Shown: piece by piece, positions 52,826-63,046 of the stretch
Position numbering within the stretch: position 1 is the stretch's first letter
How the letters are laid out: every line of letters begins with the position of its first letter
Source: Ophiobolus disseminans
Taxonomy: Eukaryota > Ascomycota > Dothideomycetes > Pleosporales > Phaeosphaeriaceae
DNA: 64,000 bases
Direction of reading: 5' to 3'
Assembly (NCBI GenBank): GCA_010093685.1
Contig: MU006229.1
Location: 620,001 to 684,000 of the forward strand
Notes under the pieces: generated by a model
Told to the model about the DNA's origin: nothing
Databases searched by the model: none
What the model saw: the letters and a program-made list of their open reading frames with translations, nothing else
Program-made: the position numbers and the translations under genes

Positions 52826-54552
52826 ATGGGCAACGACATCGAAGCAGCCCCGCACGCGGCGCGCATCAGTTCAGACGCCAACTCGCTCAAAGCACCTTCC
52901 AGAGTCGGCAGACAGGAACTCGCGGATATTGTCCCTCCCCACGAGAGCTATGAGGGAAAGCATCGCTTTGATCCCCACGCGAGCTGGAGCGTCGAGGAGG
53001 AACGCCGCGTTGTAAGGAAGACGGATCTGCGGTTGCTTACATGGCTGTGTCTCATGATGTTTGGGTACGTAGCTTCTCAACCTGGACCTAATTGCGGCGA
53101 TCGCCACAAAAACGTACCGGTACTAACTTTGTAATAGACTTCAGCTCGATCGTGGCAACTTGTCCAATGCGCTTGCGGATAACCTGCTGAAAGATCTCAA
53201 TCTTACCAGCGACGACTATAACAATGGCACAACGATCCAGTTGCTGTGTTTCCTTGCTGCGGAATTTCCAGTTCAATTGTGAGTGTTGCAATCACTCCGA
53301 TGTGATATTTTGCTGACAATACTTCCTGTCTAGCCTCACCAAACGATACGGCTTCAAGTATGTTCTTCCAATGATGATGCTAGGCTGGGGAACCGCCTCC
53401 TGGGGCCAGGCATGGATGCACGACCGCACCTCGTTTTATCTCGGCCGCGCTGCCATTGGACTTTGCGAAGGCGGCTTCATTCCTGGTGTCATTCTGTTCG
53501 CGACCTACTTCTACAAGTCAAAAGAGCTGTCTCTCCGCCTCGCAGCTTTCTGGTCTACCCTCAACGTTGCCCGCGTCATTTCCGCCTTGCTTGCTGCTGG
53601 AATCCTGGAGATGCGTGGCGTTGGCGGAAAGCCGGGCTGGTTCTGGTTGTTCCTCCTCGAAGGCCTTTTGACGGTTGTCATCGCGGTTCTGTCGTTCTTG
53701 TACTTACCTGCAGCGCCTACGTCTACCAAGAACGTTCTTTGGCGCAACGGCTGGTATACGGAGCGAGAAGAAGTCATCATGGTGAACCGCATCCTCCGCG
53801 ACGACCCTGCCAAAGGTCTCACAGCTCTCAAGGAGCCCGCCACCTTCAAGGACATCCGCGCAGCCTGGTCCGACTCGTCCATGTGGGGCCTGTATTTCAT
53901 CGGTCTCGTTGCGTACATTCCCGCATCGCCGGTGCAAGGCTATCTGACCCTCACGCTCAAACGTCTCGGGTTTTCCACCTTCAACAGCAACATGCTGACC
54001 ATCCCATCCGCCGTTCTTCAAATCGTCACTATGCTGGCCCTCGCATACTCGAGCGACTACTTTAACGAACGAACCTTCCACTGCATATTTGGCGAGTTCT
54101 GGATCATGCCGCTCCTCGTTGCTCTTTTGACTCTTCCCGATGGCGGCCGCGAATGGGGCCGCTTCTCGCTCATTACACTCATCTCCGGATACCCGTACTT
54201 CCATCCCTTAGTCTCGTCCTGGATCTCTGAGAATACATTCGACGTCAAGAAGCGCGCCATCACAGCTGCGACGTACAATGTCATTGTGCAGGTTGGGTCT
54301 TTAATCAGCTCACAGATCTATCGAAAGTACGATGGGCCGTACTACAAGCAGGGAAACTCAGTTCTAGTGTCTATCTGCGCCCTGAGTGTGGTTACATTCA
54401 TTGTCCAGCGGCAGGTGCTGGTACGCTTGAATAAGAAGAAACAAGAGAAGTGGGAGCGAATGACTTCTGACGAGAAAGCGTTGTATCAGGCTGATCTTGC
54501 CGCGCGTGAGCAGGATGGAAACAAGCGGCTGGACTTTAGGTTTGCGCTTTAG
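52826..54552 (+). CDS. MFS transporter, anion:cation symporter (allantoate permease-like) family
   Basis: Three exons, 52826-53064, 53138-53278 and 53334-54552, in phase, give 532 residues. A polar cytosolic N-terminus precedes TM1. The loop after it reads LQLDRGNLSNALADNLLKDL, the classic motif of the Dal5/Tna1-type anion:cation symporters of fungi, followed by FLTKRYGFKYVLPMMMLGWG (TM3) and GLCEGGFIPGVILFATYFY. About twelve hydrophobic helices are visible, with a long central cytosolic loop (WYTEREEVIMVNRILRDDP) and a basic C-terminus. The family imports small organic anions (allantoate, nicotinate, biotin, pantothenate and others) with protons at the plasma membrane. Its divergent neighbour is a TauD-type dioxygenase, so a sulfonate or carboxylate substrate is plausible but unproven. 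Confidence 0.85.
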
Positions 54553-55080
54553 GCTGGATTTGGGGTGGACGTCGAAGTTGCGCTAGGAGCATGTTGAGGA
54601 TAGCATTGACGATGATACCCATCGTTGCAATGGAAGTTCAAGTTCAAAAGATCAAACTTTCTCCCCATGCGTTCACATTACCATGTCTTATATGAAATTT
54701 CCTGGAAGTCGAAAGCAATATACCATCAGCAACAACTTTTCCAAATCAGCTCCTCGCGAAGGTCTTCACCCTGTGGTATCTGCACCCAGCATGCCTGTGA
54801 CTTATCGGCTGCAAACAGCCGCCTCAATACCCTGCATGGATCGACGTCTCCACCATCTCTACCATGGCCCACTTTGCTCCGAAGCTAGTGCATGTCGTGA
54901 TTGTGGAGTAGATTGACGATTCCTAGAATTTTACAACGAGTCATGTTCGGCCCGCTTTAACAGCTCCACGACTTCATTGCAGGTAGAACTTGCGTGCGGA
55001 ACACGCCGAGTATAGTGTAAGGTCCCCAAACCAAACACCAATTCTGCACAAAACTCGTCCTTGTTGAATATAACGCAAAA
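54553..55080. other. intergenic, no gene seen
   Basis: Non-coding between the transporter and the aldo-keto reductase; short frames at 54625-54916 show no family pattern. Confidence 0.45.
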
Positions 55081-56290
55081 ATGGCCTGGGAAGAACCTCG
55101 CAAAACTGGTATGCAATACCGCCGCCTAGGAAACTCAGGTCTGCATGTATCAGCTCTCGGCCTCGGCGGATGGCTCACGTACGTCAACCATTCACCCAAC
55201 CCTCTTGCCTTCACTAAATGATACTGCAGATTTGGTGGGCACGTGGAAAATGGTGCCTCTACACACCCTCAACTGTGATGCATCCCAACTAATCTCATTC
55301 AGAGCTTACATTCTCTATCATGAAGACCGCCTACGATGCAGGCATAACCTTCTTCGATACCGCGGAGTCCTACGCCGCGGGCCAGTCTGAGATCATAATG
55401 GGCCAGGCCATCAAGAAATTCGCCTGGAAACGCAGCGACATTGTTATTTCGACGAAACTCAACTGGGGCGCTGCAAACGGCGAAGTACTGGTGAACAACC
55501 ATGGCTTGTCGCGCAAACACATCGTCGAAGGTTTGCGCGCATCGCTCAGGAGACTGGACCTCGAGTACGTCGATATTGTGTACGCGCATCGTCCAGATCG
55601 TCTCACGCCCATGGAGGAAACTGTGCGCGCATTTAACCACGTCATCGAGCAAAAAGGCTGGGCGCTGTATTGGGGCACGTCTGAATGGTCTGCGGACGAA
55701 ATCGCGGAAGCGTGTGGAATAGCGAAACAGCTAGGTCTTATTGCGCCCGTTGTGGAGCAGCCGCAGTACAACCTACTCGAGCGGAAGAAGGTGGAAGGTG
55801 AGTTTCAGCGTTTGTATTCGCGGTTCGGAGTCGGCTTGACTACGTTTTCACCGCTAAAGTTCGGGTTGCTGAGTGGTAAGTACAACGACAGTCCCGATGC
55901 GCCGCCGGCGGGATCGAGATTCGCACATGGACAGGATGGGTTCGTGACTGGGATGCGGAACAAGTATGGAAATGAAGAGTGGCAGGGTATGATTGACAAG
56001 GCTAGGAAACTACAGGTTAGTGTGGAAACCCCGGCTCTCAATATACTGCTTGACTGACTTTATGATAGCCGATCGCGGAGAAGCTATGCATAAGCCAGTC
56101 GCAGTTATCACTAGCGTGGTGCTTGAAGAACCCGCATGTCTCGGCGGTGATTACGGGAGCATCGAGACCAGAGCAAGTCATCGATAACTGCGGGGCTTTG
56201 AAGGTATTGGACAAGCTTACTGCGGACGTCATGGCTGAAATCGATGGGGTTGTAGGAAGTATTGGACTTGATCCTGCCCGGCAAGACTAG
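55081..56290 (+). CDS. aldo-keto reductase, potassium-channel beta-subunit-like
   Basis: Four exons, 55081-55178, 55230-55252 (only 23 nt), 55303-56015 and 56069-56290, in phase, give 351 residues. The start MAWEEPRKTGMQYRRLGNSG is followed by LHVSALGLGGWLT. Catalytic tetrad residues are visible: Asp and Tyr in FFDTAESYAAG, Lys in VISTKLNWG, and His in VDIVYAHRPDR. The NADPH-binding end is SAVITGASRPEQVIDN. Spacing and the block EYVDIVYAHRPD match the Kv-beta/YakC branch of NADPH-dependent aldo-keto reductases, which reduce aldehydes and ketones in the cytosol. The micro-exon 2 (FGGHVEN) is easy to miss but restores the frame, with a CTAATC branch point in the following intron. Confidence 0.85.
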
Positions 56291-56387
56291 TTTTGCTCCG
56301 GAGAATACAATGGCCTGTTGCTCAGCTCCCAGTCGATGTATCTACACGCGAGGTATATCAGGGGTATCTCAAAATCATTCTCGTTGC

Positions 56388-58130
56388 TCACATAGCCGCG
56401 ATTCGTCCAGCTCCCACCACGGTCCAGAAGGCCGCTTCTCTCTGTTCCTTTTCTCCCTTGGAGCCTCTTGAATCACCCAGCCCTCTCTCTTCTGCGTTTG
56501 CCTCGGTCTCAAACTCGAGGCGAACAAAAATGGGTATCTCTAGCAGGTCATCGTCCTCGTCGAGCTCATCCGCTTGATCTGCCTGGCCAAATCCCGTAAT
56601 GGGACGCAGGAAACCGGGCACGACTTCGATGACCACGCTCGTCCAGTTGCGGCCACGGTCCCAAATCTTCCCAGCCTCAATCTGCCCATCTGCGGCCGAG
56701 CTACGAGTAGCAGACGGGACTGATGACGAGAGAGCGTCGTCCCACACATCAGTGTTGGCACCGACTTCGAATTGCGGACAAAGGATAGTGACTCGAGTCT
56801 GAATCTTGCCGGGCGTTGTGCTTGGCGTAGCTAGTGTAACTCGGACGTTGTCGAAGAGCGGATTGCTGAGCTGCAGCAGAAAGTGCGTTGGGATGCCAGA
56901 TCTCAGGTTGCTGTAGCTGAACGATTGTTGTGAGAAGGCAGGGGTTGATGGTGCAGACGGTGTGGAGGGTGCGGCATTATTGGGCAGCGCTCGGATACTG
57001 AGACGGGGTATATGGCTGAGCGCTAGAACCTTGATTTTGTATCTGGTAGAAGTGATCTTAGACTCTGGTTTGGACAGAATGTGCCGACACGAGCGACATC
57101 GTTTCGAGCGCTTCGTGCATAGCAATGTCGCAATTGGTCGCAGTTCATCCTCGAAGTTCGCATGCGGATCGATCTGAGCCAGCTTCTGCGTCTGCGACAG
57201 GGTGCTACCCCATCCATCTCTCTTGATGCGCTCAATGGCTGCATTGTCAGAGACTGTGTCATAAACATGTAAGCCTTCCAGCTCGCTCGCAGCTTCTCGC
57301 ATGGGTGAAGGCTTTCCACGCTTCTGTTTCTTGGCGCCTGCGGATGAGTACAAGTTCATGATGCGTGAATAGGCCGAGGGCGAGGAGAAGTTGAGGTCAT
57401 GAGCTGAGAAGGGATTGGAGGGCGTCTGGGCCTCGATCTGAGACTTGTAGAAGGCGCCGAGGTTTGAGAAGACATCATCACGGCTCGGCAATGCGCTGTC
57501 CCTGTGCAGGTCAGAAGTGGGTGAGTCTTGTGACGGCGACAGAAGGTTCCTCGAGTCGCGCTGTCTGGCTTCGAATTCCTTCCTCCGCTCTCGCTCCTTC
57601 TCGCGCTCCTTTGGGGTGGGTACAGGCGTGCCTCCATTTGCGACTCTTGCCAATTGGCCATGTACGCCAGTGTGCTTCTCAAATTCGATGCCGGTCTCGA
57701 TGGTGCTCCAGTGGCAGTACGGGCAAGCGAGGATGTATGGCCCGCCCGTTGCCGAAGGAGCGTCCGGGTTCTCGATCGAGTTTACCGTCATGGGCGAGAT
57801 GCAAACTGGGCAATTGAAGCAATTCCTCGTGCACCGGTTCCCATCACTTTTAACCACGGAGCTCGGCACCTCGAACAGGCAGCTTGGGCAGTACCAGTTG
57901 AGCGTCTCTTCTATGACGCATCGCGGACACCGTATCTGCTGGCAGTCGTCACAGTATAGCAGATGTTCGAGCGGATAGAGGGCGTAGTTGGAGCGTGGGT
58001 TTCGTGGGTCAAAGGTCCGGTCTTCCTCATCGGCCTCGGCGAGGATCTGGGAGGCGCGCTTCGCCGAGGTGGACGTGTTGTTGTCGTAGCAGTCGCATGC
58101 ATAATATGTGTATGGGAAGGACTGGGCCAT
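56388..58130 (-). CDS. dynactin subunit p62 (dynactin 4)
   Basis: Single exon, 580 residues, from ATG 58130 (MAQSFPYTYYACDCYDNN). The N-terminus has the Cys-rich, RING-like clusters of p62: LLYCDDCQQIRCPRCVIEE, YCPSCLF, CFNCPVCISPM and ACPYCHWST. A charged coiled stretch (PKEREKERERRKEFEARQR) and disordered region follow. The conserved middle (LRPIATLLCTKRSKRCRSCRHIL, then YKIKVLALSHIPRLSI) and beta-rich end (VTILCPQFEVGANTDVW, NWTSVVIEVVPGFLRPITG) match dynactin p62, known as ro-2 in Neurospora. It is part of the pointed-end complex of dynactin, which adapts dynein for nuclear and vesicle transport along microtubules. Shares a 225-base divergent promoter with the NDUFAF5-like gene; its 3' end lies about 100 bases from the convergent aldo-keto reductase gene. 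Confidence 0.85.
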   Translation of the reverse strand: MAQSFPYTYYACDCYDNNTSTSAKRASQILAEADEEDRTFDPRNPRSNYALYPLEHLLYCDDCQQIRCPRCVIEETLNWYCPSCLFEVPSSVVKSDGNRCTRNCFNCPVCISPMTVNSIENPDAPSATGGPYILACPYCHWSTIETGIEFEKHTGVHGQLARVANGGTPVPTPKEREKERERRKEFEARQRDSRNLLSPSQDSPTSDLHRDSALPSRDDVFSNLGAFYKSQIEAQTPSNPFSAHDLNFSSPSAYSRIMNLYSSAGAKKQKRGKPSPMREAASELEGLHVYDTVSDNAAIERIKRDGWGSTLSQTQKLAQIDPHANFEDELRPIATLLCTKRSKRCRSCRHILSKPESKITSTRYKIKVLALSHIPRLSIRALPNNAAPSTPSAPSTPAFSQQSFSYSNLRSGIPTHFLLQLSNPLFDNVRVTLATPSTTPGKIQTRVTILCPQFEVGANTDVWDDALSSSVPSATRSSAADGQIEAGKIWDRGRNWTSVVIEVVPGFLRPITGFGQADQADELDEDDDLLEIPIFVRLEFETEANAEERGLGDSRGSKGEKEQREAAFWTVVGAGRIAAM

Positions 58131-58355
58131 TTCAACACCATCCGTATGTCTCGCCGGTTGCTCCTTCCTCCTCTTTGTGGCGTTGAGGTTCCGTGGTGGA
58201 GGTCGGGGTACACTGTTGGAGAGCAGCGCTGCGGGATTCAGGGTCCAAAAATTAATGCACGTCCTGACATCACCAATTGAGGGCTTCTTCTACTTCACTG
58301 AGCCATTGATGGTCGCCTATAATCCTCCTTGATACGCCCGATTCCTTTTCCCACG
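58131..58355. promoter_or_regulatory. short bidirectional promoter
   Basis: 225 bases separate the dynactin p62 start (minus) and the NDUFAF5-like start (plus), both housekeeping genes, so a common promoter is likely. Confidence 0.5.
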
Positions 58356-59466
58356 ATGAACACCCTCTCAATTCGAGCTTTCATCCCGCCTTTGACGCGA
58401 CGATGCGTGCCCCTCCAAGCGACGCGCCGCTACGCAGTGCAGGCACCTGGCGCTCCAACGCTCGAGATCTTCAGCAACCGGCACAAATGGCAGCAGAAGG
58501 AGCGAGCCGCTTCAAACACGGAAACGAGCAGGAGCGTCGACTATCTGCGCGACGAGGTGGCTTCGCGCCTGTGTGAGCGCGTATTGGTACGTCACCGTCC
58601 AACGAAGAAGGCGCGACCACTGACACAGGCAGGACATCAATCGCCACTTCCCCAAAGTCCTCGACCTCGGCGCCAATGCCTGCAACATCGGCCGCATGCT
58701 CACGCTCCCTTCCGAAGACTCGCCAGGCCAGGGCCCGCGCGCGAAGCGCATCGGCACCCTCACAGCTGCTGAATCATCCGAGACGCTGCTGTATCGCGAC
58801 GCTGACCTACCTTTCAACAAGGAGATCGACATTGTGCGCGAGGTCCTACCAACGTCCGAGCTGCTTCCATACGATGCCAACACATTTGACGCCGTGCTGA
58901 GCAGCCTAAGCTTGCATTGGATTAATGATCTGCCATCGGTATTGGCGCAAGTGAACAACATATTGAAACCGGACTCCCCCTTCATGGGCGTTATGATGGG
59001 CGGCGACAGCCTATATGAGCTGCGTACCGCTTTGCAGCTCGCAGAACAGGACCGACGAGGAGGCGTCTCTACCCATACCTCCCCACTAGCCGATGTACGA
59101 GACATTGGAGGACTTTTGCAAAAGGCTGGCTTCAATCTTCTAACTGTTGACGTTGACGACATCGTCGTTGACTTTCCGGACTGCTTTTCGTTGATGAAAG
59201 ACCTCCAGGCCATGGGCGAGTCCAACGCTGTCCTCGGCCGTGAGAAGGGCGCAATCCAACGAGACGTTCTTCTCGCAGCCGAGGGCATATACCGAGAGCT
59301 GCACGGTAACGAAGACGGCTCTCTTCCAGCTACTTTTCGATTAATTTATATGATTGGTTGGAAGCCTGCTCCGACGCAGGCGAAACCACTCGAAAGAGGC
59401 ACCGGCATGTTCAGCATCAAAGATTATCTAGAAAAAAACGACAAGGACGCCCAAGGGAAAGAGTAG
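58356..59466 (+). CDS. mitochondrial complex I assembly methyltransferase-fold protein (NDUFAF5-like)
   Basis: Two exons, 58356-58586 and 58633-59466, in phase, give 354 residues. The N-terminus (MNTLSIRAFIPPLTRRCVPL, then RRYAVQAP) is basic and amphipathic, as for a mitochondrial targeting peptide. The core begins FSNRHKWQQKERAA, a standard NDUFAF5 opening. VLDLGANACNIGRML is the SAM-binding loop in its fungal form, and SSLSLHWINDLPSVL and FMGVMMGGDSLYELR are family blocks, with TFRLIYMIGWKP at the end. NDUFAF5 hydroxylates an Arg of the NDUFS7 subunit early in complex I assembly in the matrix (established for the human protein). The start at 58356 is preferred over the open frame from 58329, which has no ATG. 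Confidence 0.85.
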
Positions 59467-60051
59467 GCATTGACGAATATAGTTCGTCAATCAACAGACA
59501 CATCTCTCCGTCTCTCGTCCTCAATCCCTGGTAATGCTTCGTCTACGCTAAAGCCAAATCCAAGGCCTTACCCTGGCGTAAGACAGTTGTCGAAAATAGT
59601 TATTCTCGCAAATGTATGAGCTTTCCTCCACGATTCAATCGTCTTGCGATGCTCTTCTGTAGCCTCTCAGCGAGAATATTACCATAGCTGCTTTTACAAA
59701 CACCTGATTTCAACGTTGCGTCTACTGAGGGCCAATCGACGCAACAGTTCCAACTTCATTAGCAACGCAAGGATATCGAAGTCATCGATGCACAAGCTCA
59801 TAGGCTACCCCAGGTCTGCAGTACCCAGACGTCAAACTTGAAACGCAACGGCAGCGTTTCATATCATAATTACTGCGCCGCAGTTGGTGGCGTGGGGGCC
59901 AGTAAGACCATCCCACCCCAACATAAGCCCTGCTCATTGCGCAAGTCCAAAGATGCACCAAAAGCAATTTATTACATAGTTCTCCATTATTGGGCCCAAT
60001 TCGGACACTCTTCGATAAACTACTCCTCAATTCCTGCATCCGAGAGTCACG
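59467..60051. other. intergenic, no gene seen
   Basis: 3' region of the NDUFAF5-like gene; short frames only, no family pattern. Confidence 0.4.
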
Positions 60052-60387
60052 ATGACTACAATGTCCGACACCAGTTCAAATACAATGGTCTTCACATTCT
60101 TTGATTTCCAGATGGCTGCCATCATACCGTTCATATGCGTGGTTGTACCATGCATCGCAGTGGCCATCAACTACAACTCACATCGGCACCCCGAGCCACA
60201 GGCCAAACCCGTCAAGGAGCCCGATGTAGACAAGGGGAAATTGATTGGTGGAGAGATGGCGACTGAAGCCCCAGGCGATACCGTGGTCATGTTCGTTGAG
60301 TTAGAGGCGGATGGCATGGCGCACCAGGTACACGCGGGAGCTTGTGAGTTGGATGGGACGAGTTTGCGGGGGGAAAGGACGGTGTGA
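60052..60387 (+). CDS. possible small membrane protein
   Basis: 111 residues (MTTMSDTSSNTMVFTFFDFQ...). One hydrophobic segment (AAIIPFICVVVPCIAVAINY) is followed by a polar tail (HRHPEPQAKPVKEPDVDKGK). A single-pass tail-out membrane protein would fit. No homology is recognised, and the leader shows no clear gene signature, so this may be a chance frame. Confidence 0.35.
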   Translation: MTTMSDTSSNTMVFTFFDFQMAAIIPFICVVVPCIAVAINYNSHRHPEPQAKPVKEPDVDKGKLIGGEMATEAPGDTVVMFVELEADGMAHQVHAGACELDGTSLRGERTV

Positions 60388-60604
60388 TTAGCGATGAGGG
60401 ATCAAAAATGACGCTAGAGTTGACAATAAGAGACAACCAGAGAGACTGCTAGCAGAACCTGAGTTCATTACTACATCCTATAAATTCTATACAGTGACGC
60501 AGTCTGGAAACGCGCAATCTGCGACAGCGGCTGAAAATGGCAGCTCCACATACAGAAGACTCCGCTTTGTCGTAAAGAGTATGTGTGTACCAACCATTCA
60601 ACCT

Positions 60605-61591
60605 TCAAATAACAAGCTCCATCAAGTGGGCTTTCAATCCCGCAGCAAACTCATCCGGTTTATCCTTCCACTCTACAGTCGACCCACGAAGCACTTCCTC
60701 CCCAACGCCCTGATCAACAAATCTAGCGAAATGCAATCGAGCCTTCCGCTCCTCACACAAATTTTGTTGCTGTGCTTCTGTCTTATTCATGAACCCCAGC
60801 GTCGCATAATAGTCCAAGTCCTTGGTCTCGGTTGAGTCGTACGTGGCAGGTGCGCTCACAATTCGACCCAGAGTATCTGCAATGTACTTGTCAAACGGGA
60901 CGAGCACGTCTCTAAATCCGTACTGGCTGCCCGCCGTATCGACAACCCATGTCTCCCCTGTCAAACGCGGTCGCACATTCAACACAGTGTGCAGCACTTG
61001 GCTGGCGTCTGGGCCTGGAACGAGTCTTGTGGGAAGACGTGGCTTTCCAATGTGAATGTCTAGGACTTCGATCGTGGAGGCTGTTCCTATTAAGTAGGTA
61101 ATAAGCGTCAAGTCTTTTGCACATTATTGTAGTGGGGTCATCGTACCTTTGAGCAGTTTTCGGACCAAACGGCCCAAGAGCGCCATTGCCAGTGTGCATT
61201 GATTGTTCAGTAGAGCTGCATCTCTGTGCTCGACATTGGTGGTCAGATGTGCTGGAAACCGAACAATTTGCCACCGTGTTGTTACAGCATGTAGACGCTG
61301 ATGAAGACAGAGAGCGCCATCTTGTAACTCGATCCTTTCGAGGCCAATGTCGTATAAGACTTCTCTGTAATTTAGCAGCGCCGCTTTGAATATATGCGCT
61401 GCTCGCAGTAGTTTGATCCGTCGGCTGAGGGTGTGGCAGCGCACTTTGTGCTGCGGCCAGTGCTGGGTTTGACATGTGCGGCTGCAGTAGACGGTACTGA
61501 TTGCATCGCCTGGGTGGTATTCTGGCGCATCTAAGCAGCCTACACATCGCATATCCGCTTTGATTCCGCAGCTTGCGCATTCTGATATCAT
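60605..61591 (-). CDS. MYND-type zinc-finger protein
   Basis: Two exons on the minus strand, 61147-61591 and 60605-61086, in phase, give 308 residues. The 60-nt intron has GTACGA...TTAATAG. The MYND finger is at residues about 5-52: CASCG...CVGCLDAPEYH, then STVYCSRTCQTQHWPQHKVRC, with all expected Cys/His ligands. MYND fingers mediate protein-protein contacts. The remainder (HIFKAALLNYREVLYDIGLE, VRPRLTGETWVVDTAGSQYGF, VPFDKYIADTLG) forms a globular domain seen in many fungal MYND proteins of unknown function; there is no SET domain. The start is the ATG at 61591 directly before the finger. Confidence 0.8.
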
Positions 61592-61960
61592 TTCGAATTG
61601 CCCAAAGGGTCCTTGTGCCTAGGAATGTAGGAATGTAGACAAAGGCGAGGGGCTTAAGAACGGGGTTTAATTTTGATACGAGATGTTAAGAATCTCAGCT
61701 GTCGTTCCCGAGGTCGAGACTGATTGACCCTACCTAGGTAAGTTTGTTCCCCTTTGCACGACGTAACACGCCCCGTACACGGGTCGCTGTCCTGTATTCA
61801 TCCAACACGTTTCTCGAAACCTCGGAAGGGAGTCGCGCACTCTGCACGTAAAGCAAGGACTATCATTCGATAAATATCCGATTGATTTCTAGGTACGTTC
61901 ATCTTTCTTTCTTCCTTCCCTCGGTTCTCCAAAGAAATGCAGTTACTACCTTAATCCATC
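61592..61960. other. intergenic with a TACCTAGGTA palindrome
   Basis: Divergent region between the MYND gene and the pseudogene at 61961; an exact TACCTAGGTA lies at 61731-61740, and a C/T-rich leader ends at 61960. Confidence 0.5.
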
Positions 61961-62762
61961 ATGTATTCCTCGCCCTACATCTTTTTCCATCGTCAGAAAG
62001 GTTACTGCTGGGAAGAAGGCACCGACCCTACCTTGCAAAAGCTTCCTGCCCTTAACGACGCGCCCCACGATCGCCTCCCATCTCTTGCTATCAATGTGTC
62101 ACAACCCGACGCTCTCATGACTTGGCTCGAGATAAACAACGCTGCTCTAATCTCCGATCTTACAATCTTCCTCGACGCGACTGCCGCCGCACCTAGTCCT
62201 CAGCGATGGTGCAAACTTTTTTTTCAACAAGCTACATCAAGAAGCGACGAATGTTCAGAATTTGAACGTCTACTGGGATGCTGAGGGACCAATTTACACT
62301 GGGCTGGGTTAGAGTGTAGTATTTGTTCGCGGGCTGGCACAGCTTAAAGTGGAGAGGTCGATTGATCTTGGTGGGTTTTATGCCCAGCGTTGGCCAAGAT
62401 ATTTGGAGGAAAAATTGGGGTTGAAGCTAGTCGATAAACAAAATGTTCCTGGGAGTGTTTGGGAAGGGTTACTACGTGATTACCAGAGAGGGACTGAGCA
62501 GCTGAACCCTTAGACTGACACCGAGGATGAAATTGAGGCATATCTTGGTTCCCCTTTGGACCCTTCTGTTCCTAATGATGACTTTACACTCTTATGGTTG
62601 TTGGACCGTTGCTGCCAACTTCGTCATCTCGATCCTCTTCGCGCCTGCTCTGTGCGGATGCCTGAAACACCGGTTTTGCGCACGGGCTTCTGCCACTCCA
62701 TGCTTCTTATCATTGCACTGCATTCACAACATCACAGTCTTTGCAGCCTTACTCTTTCTTGA
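61961..62762 (+). pseudogene. unknown fungal gene, broken
   Basis: The start MYSSPYIFFHRQKGYCWEEG follows a C/T-rich leader. After LPSLAINVSQPDALMTWLE the frame shifts near 62220 (a T run) and continues as NVQNLNVYWDAEGPIYTGLG, TAG at about 62310, VVFVRGLAQLKVERSIDLGG, YLEEKLGLKLVDKQNVPG, LLRDYQRGTEQLNP, a second TAG at 62511-62513, then EDEIEAYLGSPLDPSVPNDD and a leucine-rich end to 62762. The fixed frame across both stops and the protein-like composition show a recently decayed gene. I do not recognise a named domain. Confidence 0.6.
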
Positions 62763-63046
62763 TAATGAACAAGGTTATTACCACTTTGAGTTCGTTGTTG
62801 CTTCTGAAACATAATACATGGTATTGCCGTCTTCCTTCTGTACTTCCAGCGAGCTTAAAGACCACCTATCTGCGCCGATCTTTCAACACTATGTCGAACT
62901 CTTCTCGTACAGTTACCATCAAACCAGCCGAGGGTAGTGTCTCTAATTTCAAAGCTCTAATCGGCGATGCAGTCCGCAGAAACTCTGTCGAGAAGGCATA
63001 GCTCCAATACACCCGCAGTTGTACTATTATTGACTAATCTCTATAG
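62763..63046. other. possible upstream exon/intron of the 3'-truncated gene
   Basis: Several frames show protein-like stretches (e.g. SELKDHLSAPIFQHYVELF near 62848-62904), and TGACTAAT...CTATAG at 63031-63046 is a good branch point and acceptor. I could not find a donor in the right phase, so no exon is assigned. Confidence 0.35.

Noticed and set aside
53412..54065. Long plus-strand frame inside the transporter gene
   Set aside because: It is the shifted frame of the transporter exon; Arg/His/Pro-rich composition is typical of a shadow frame.
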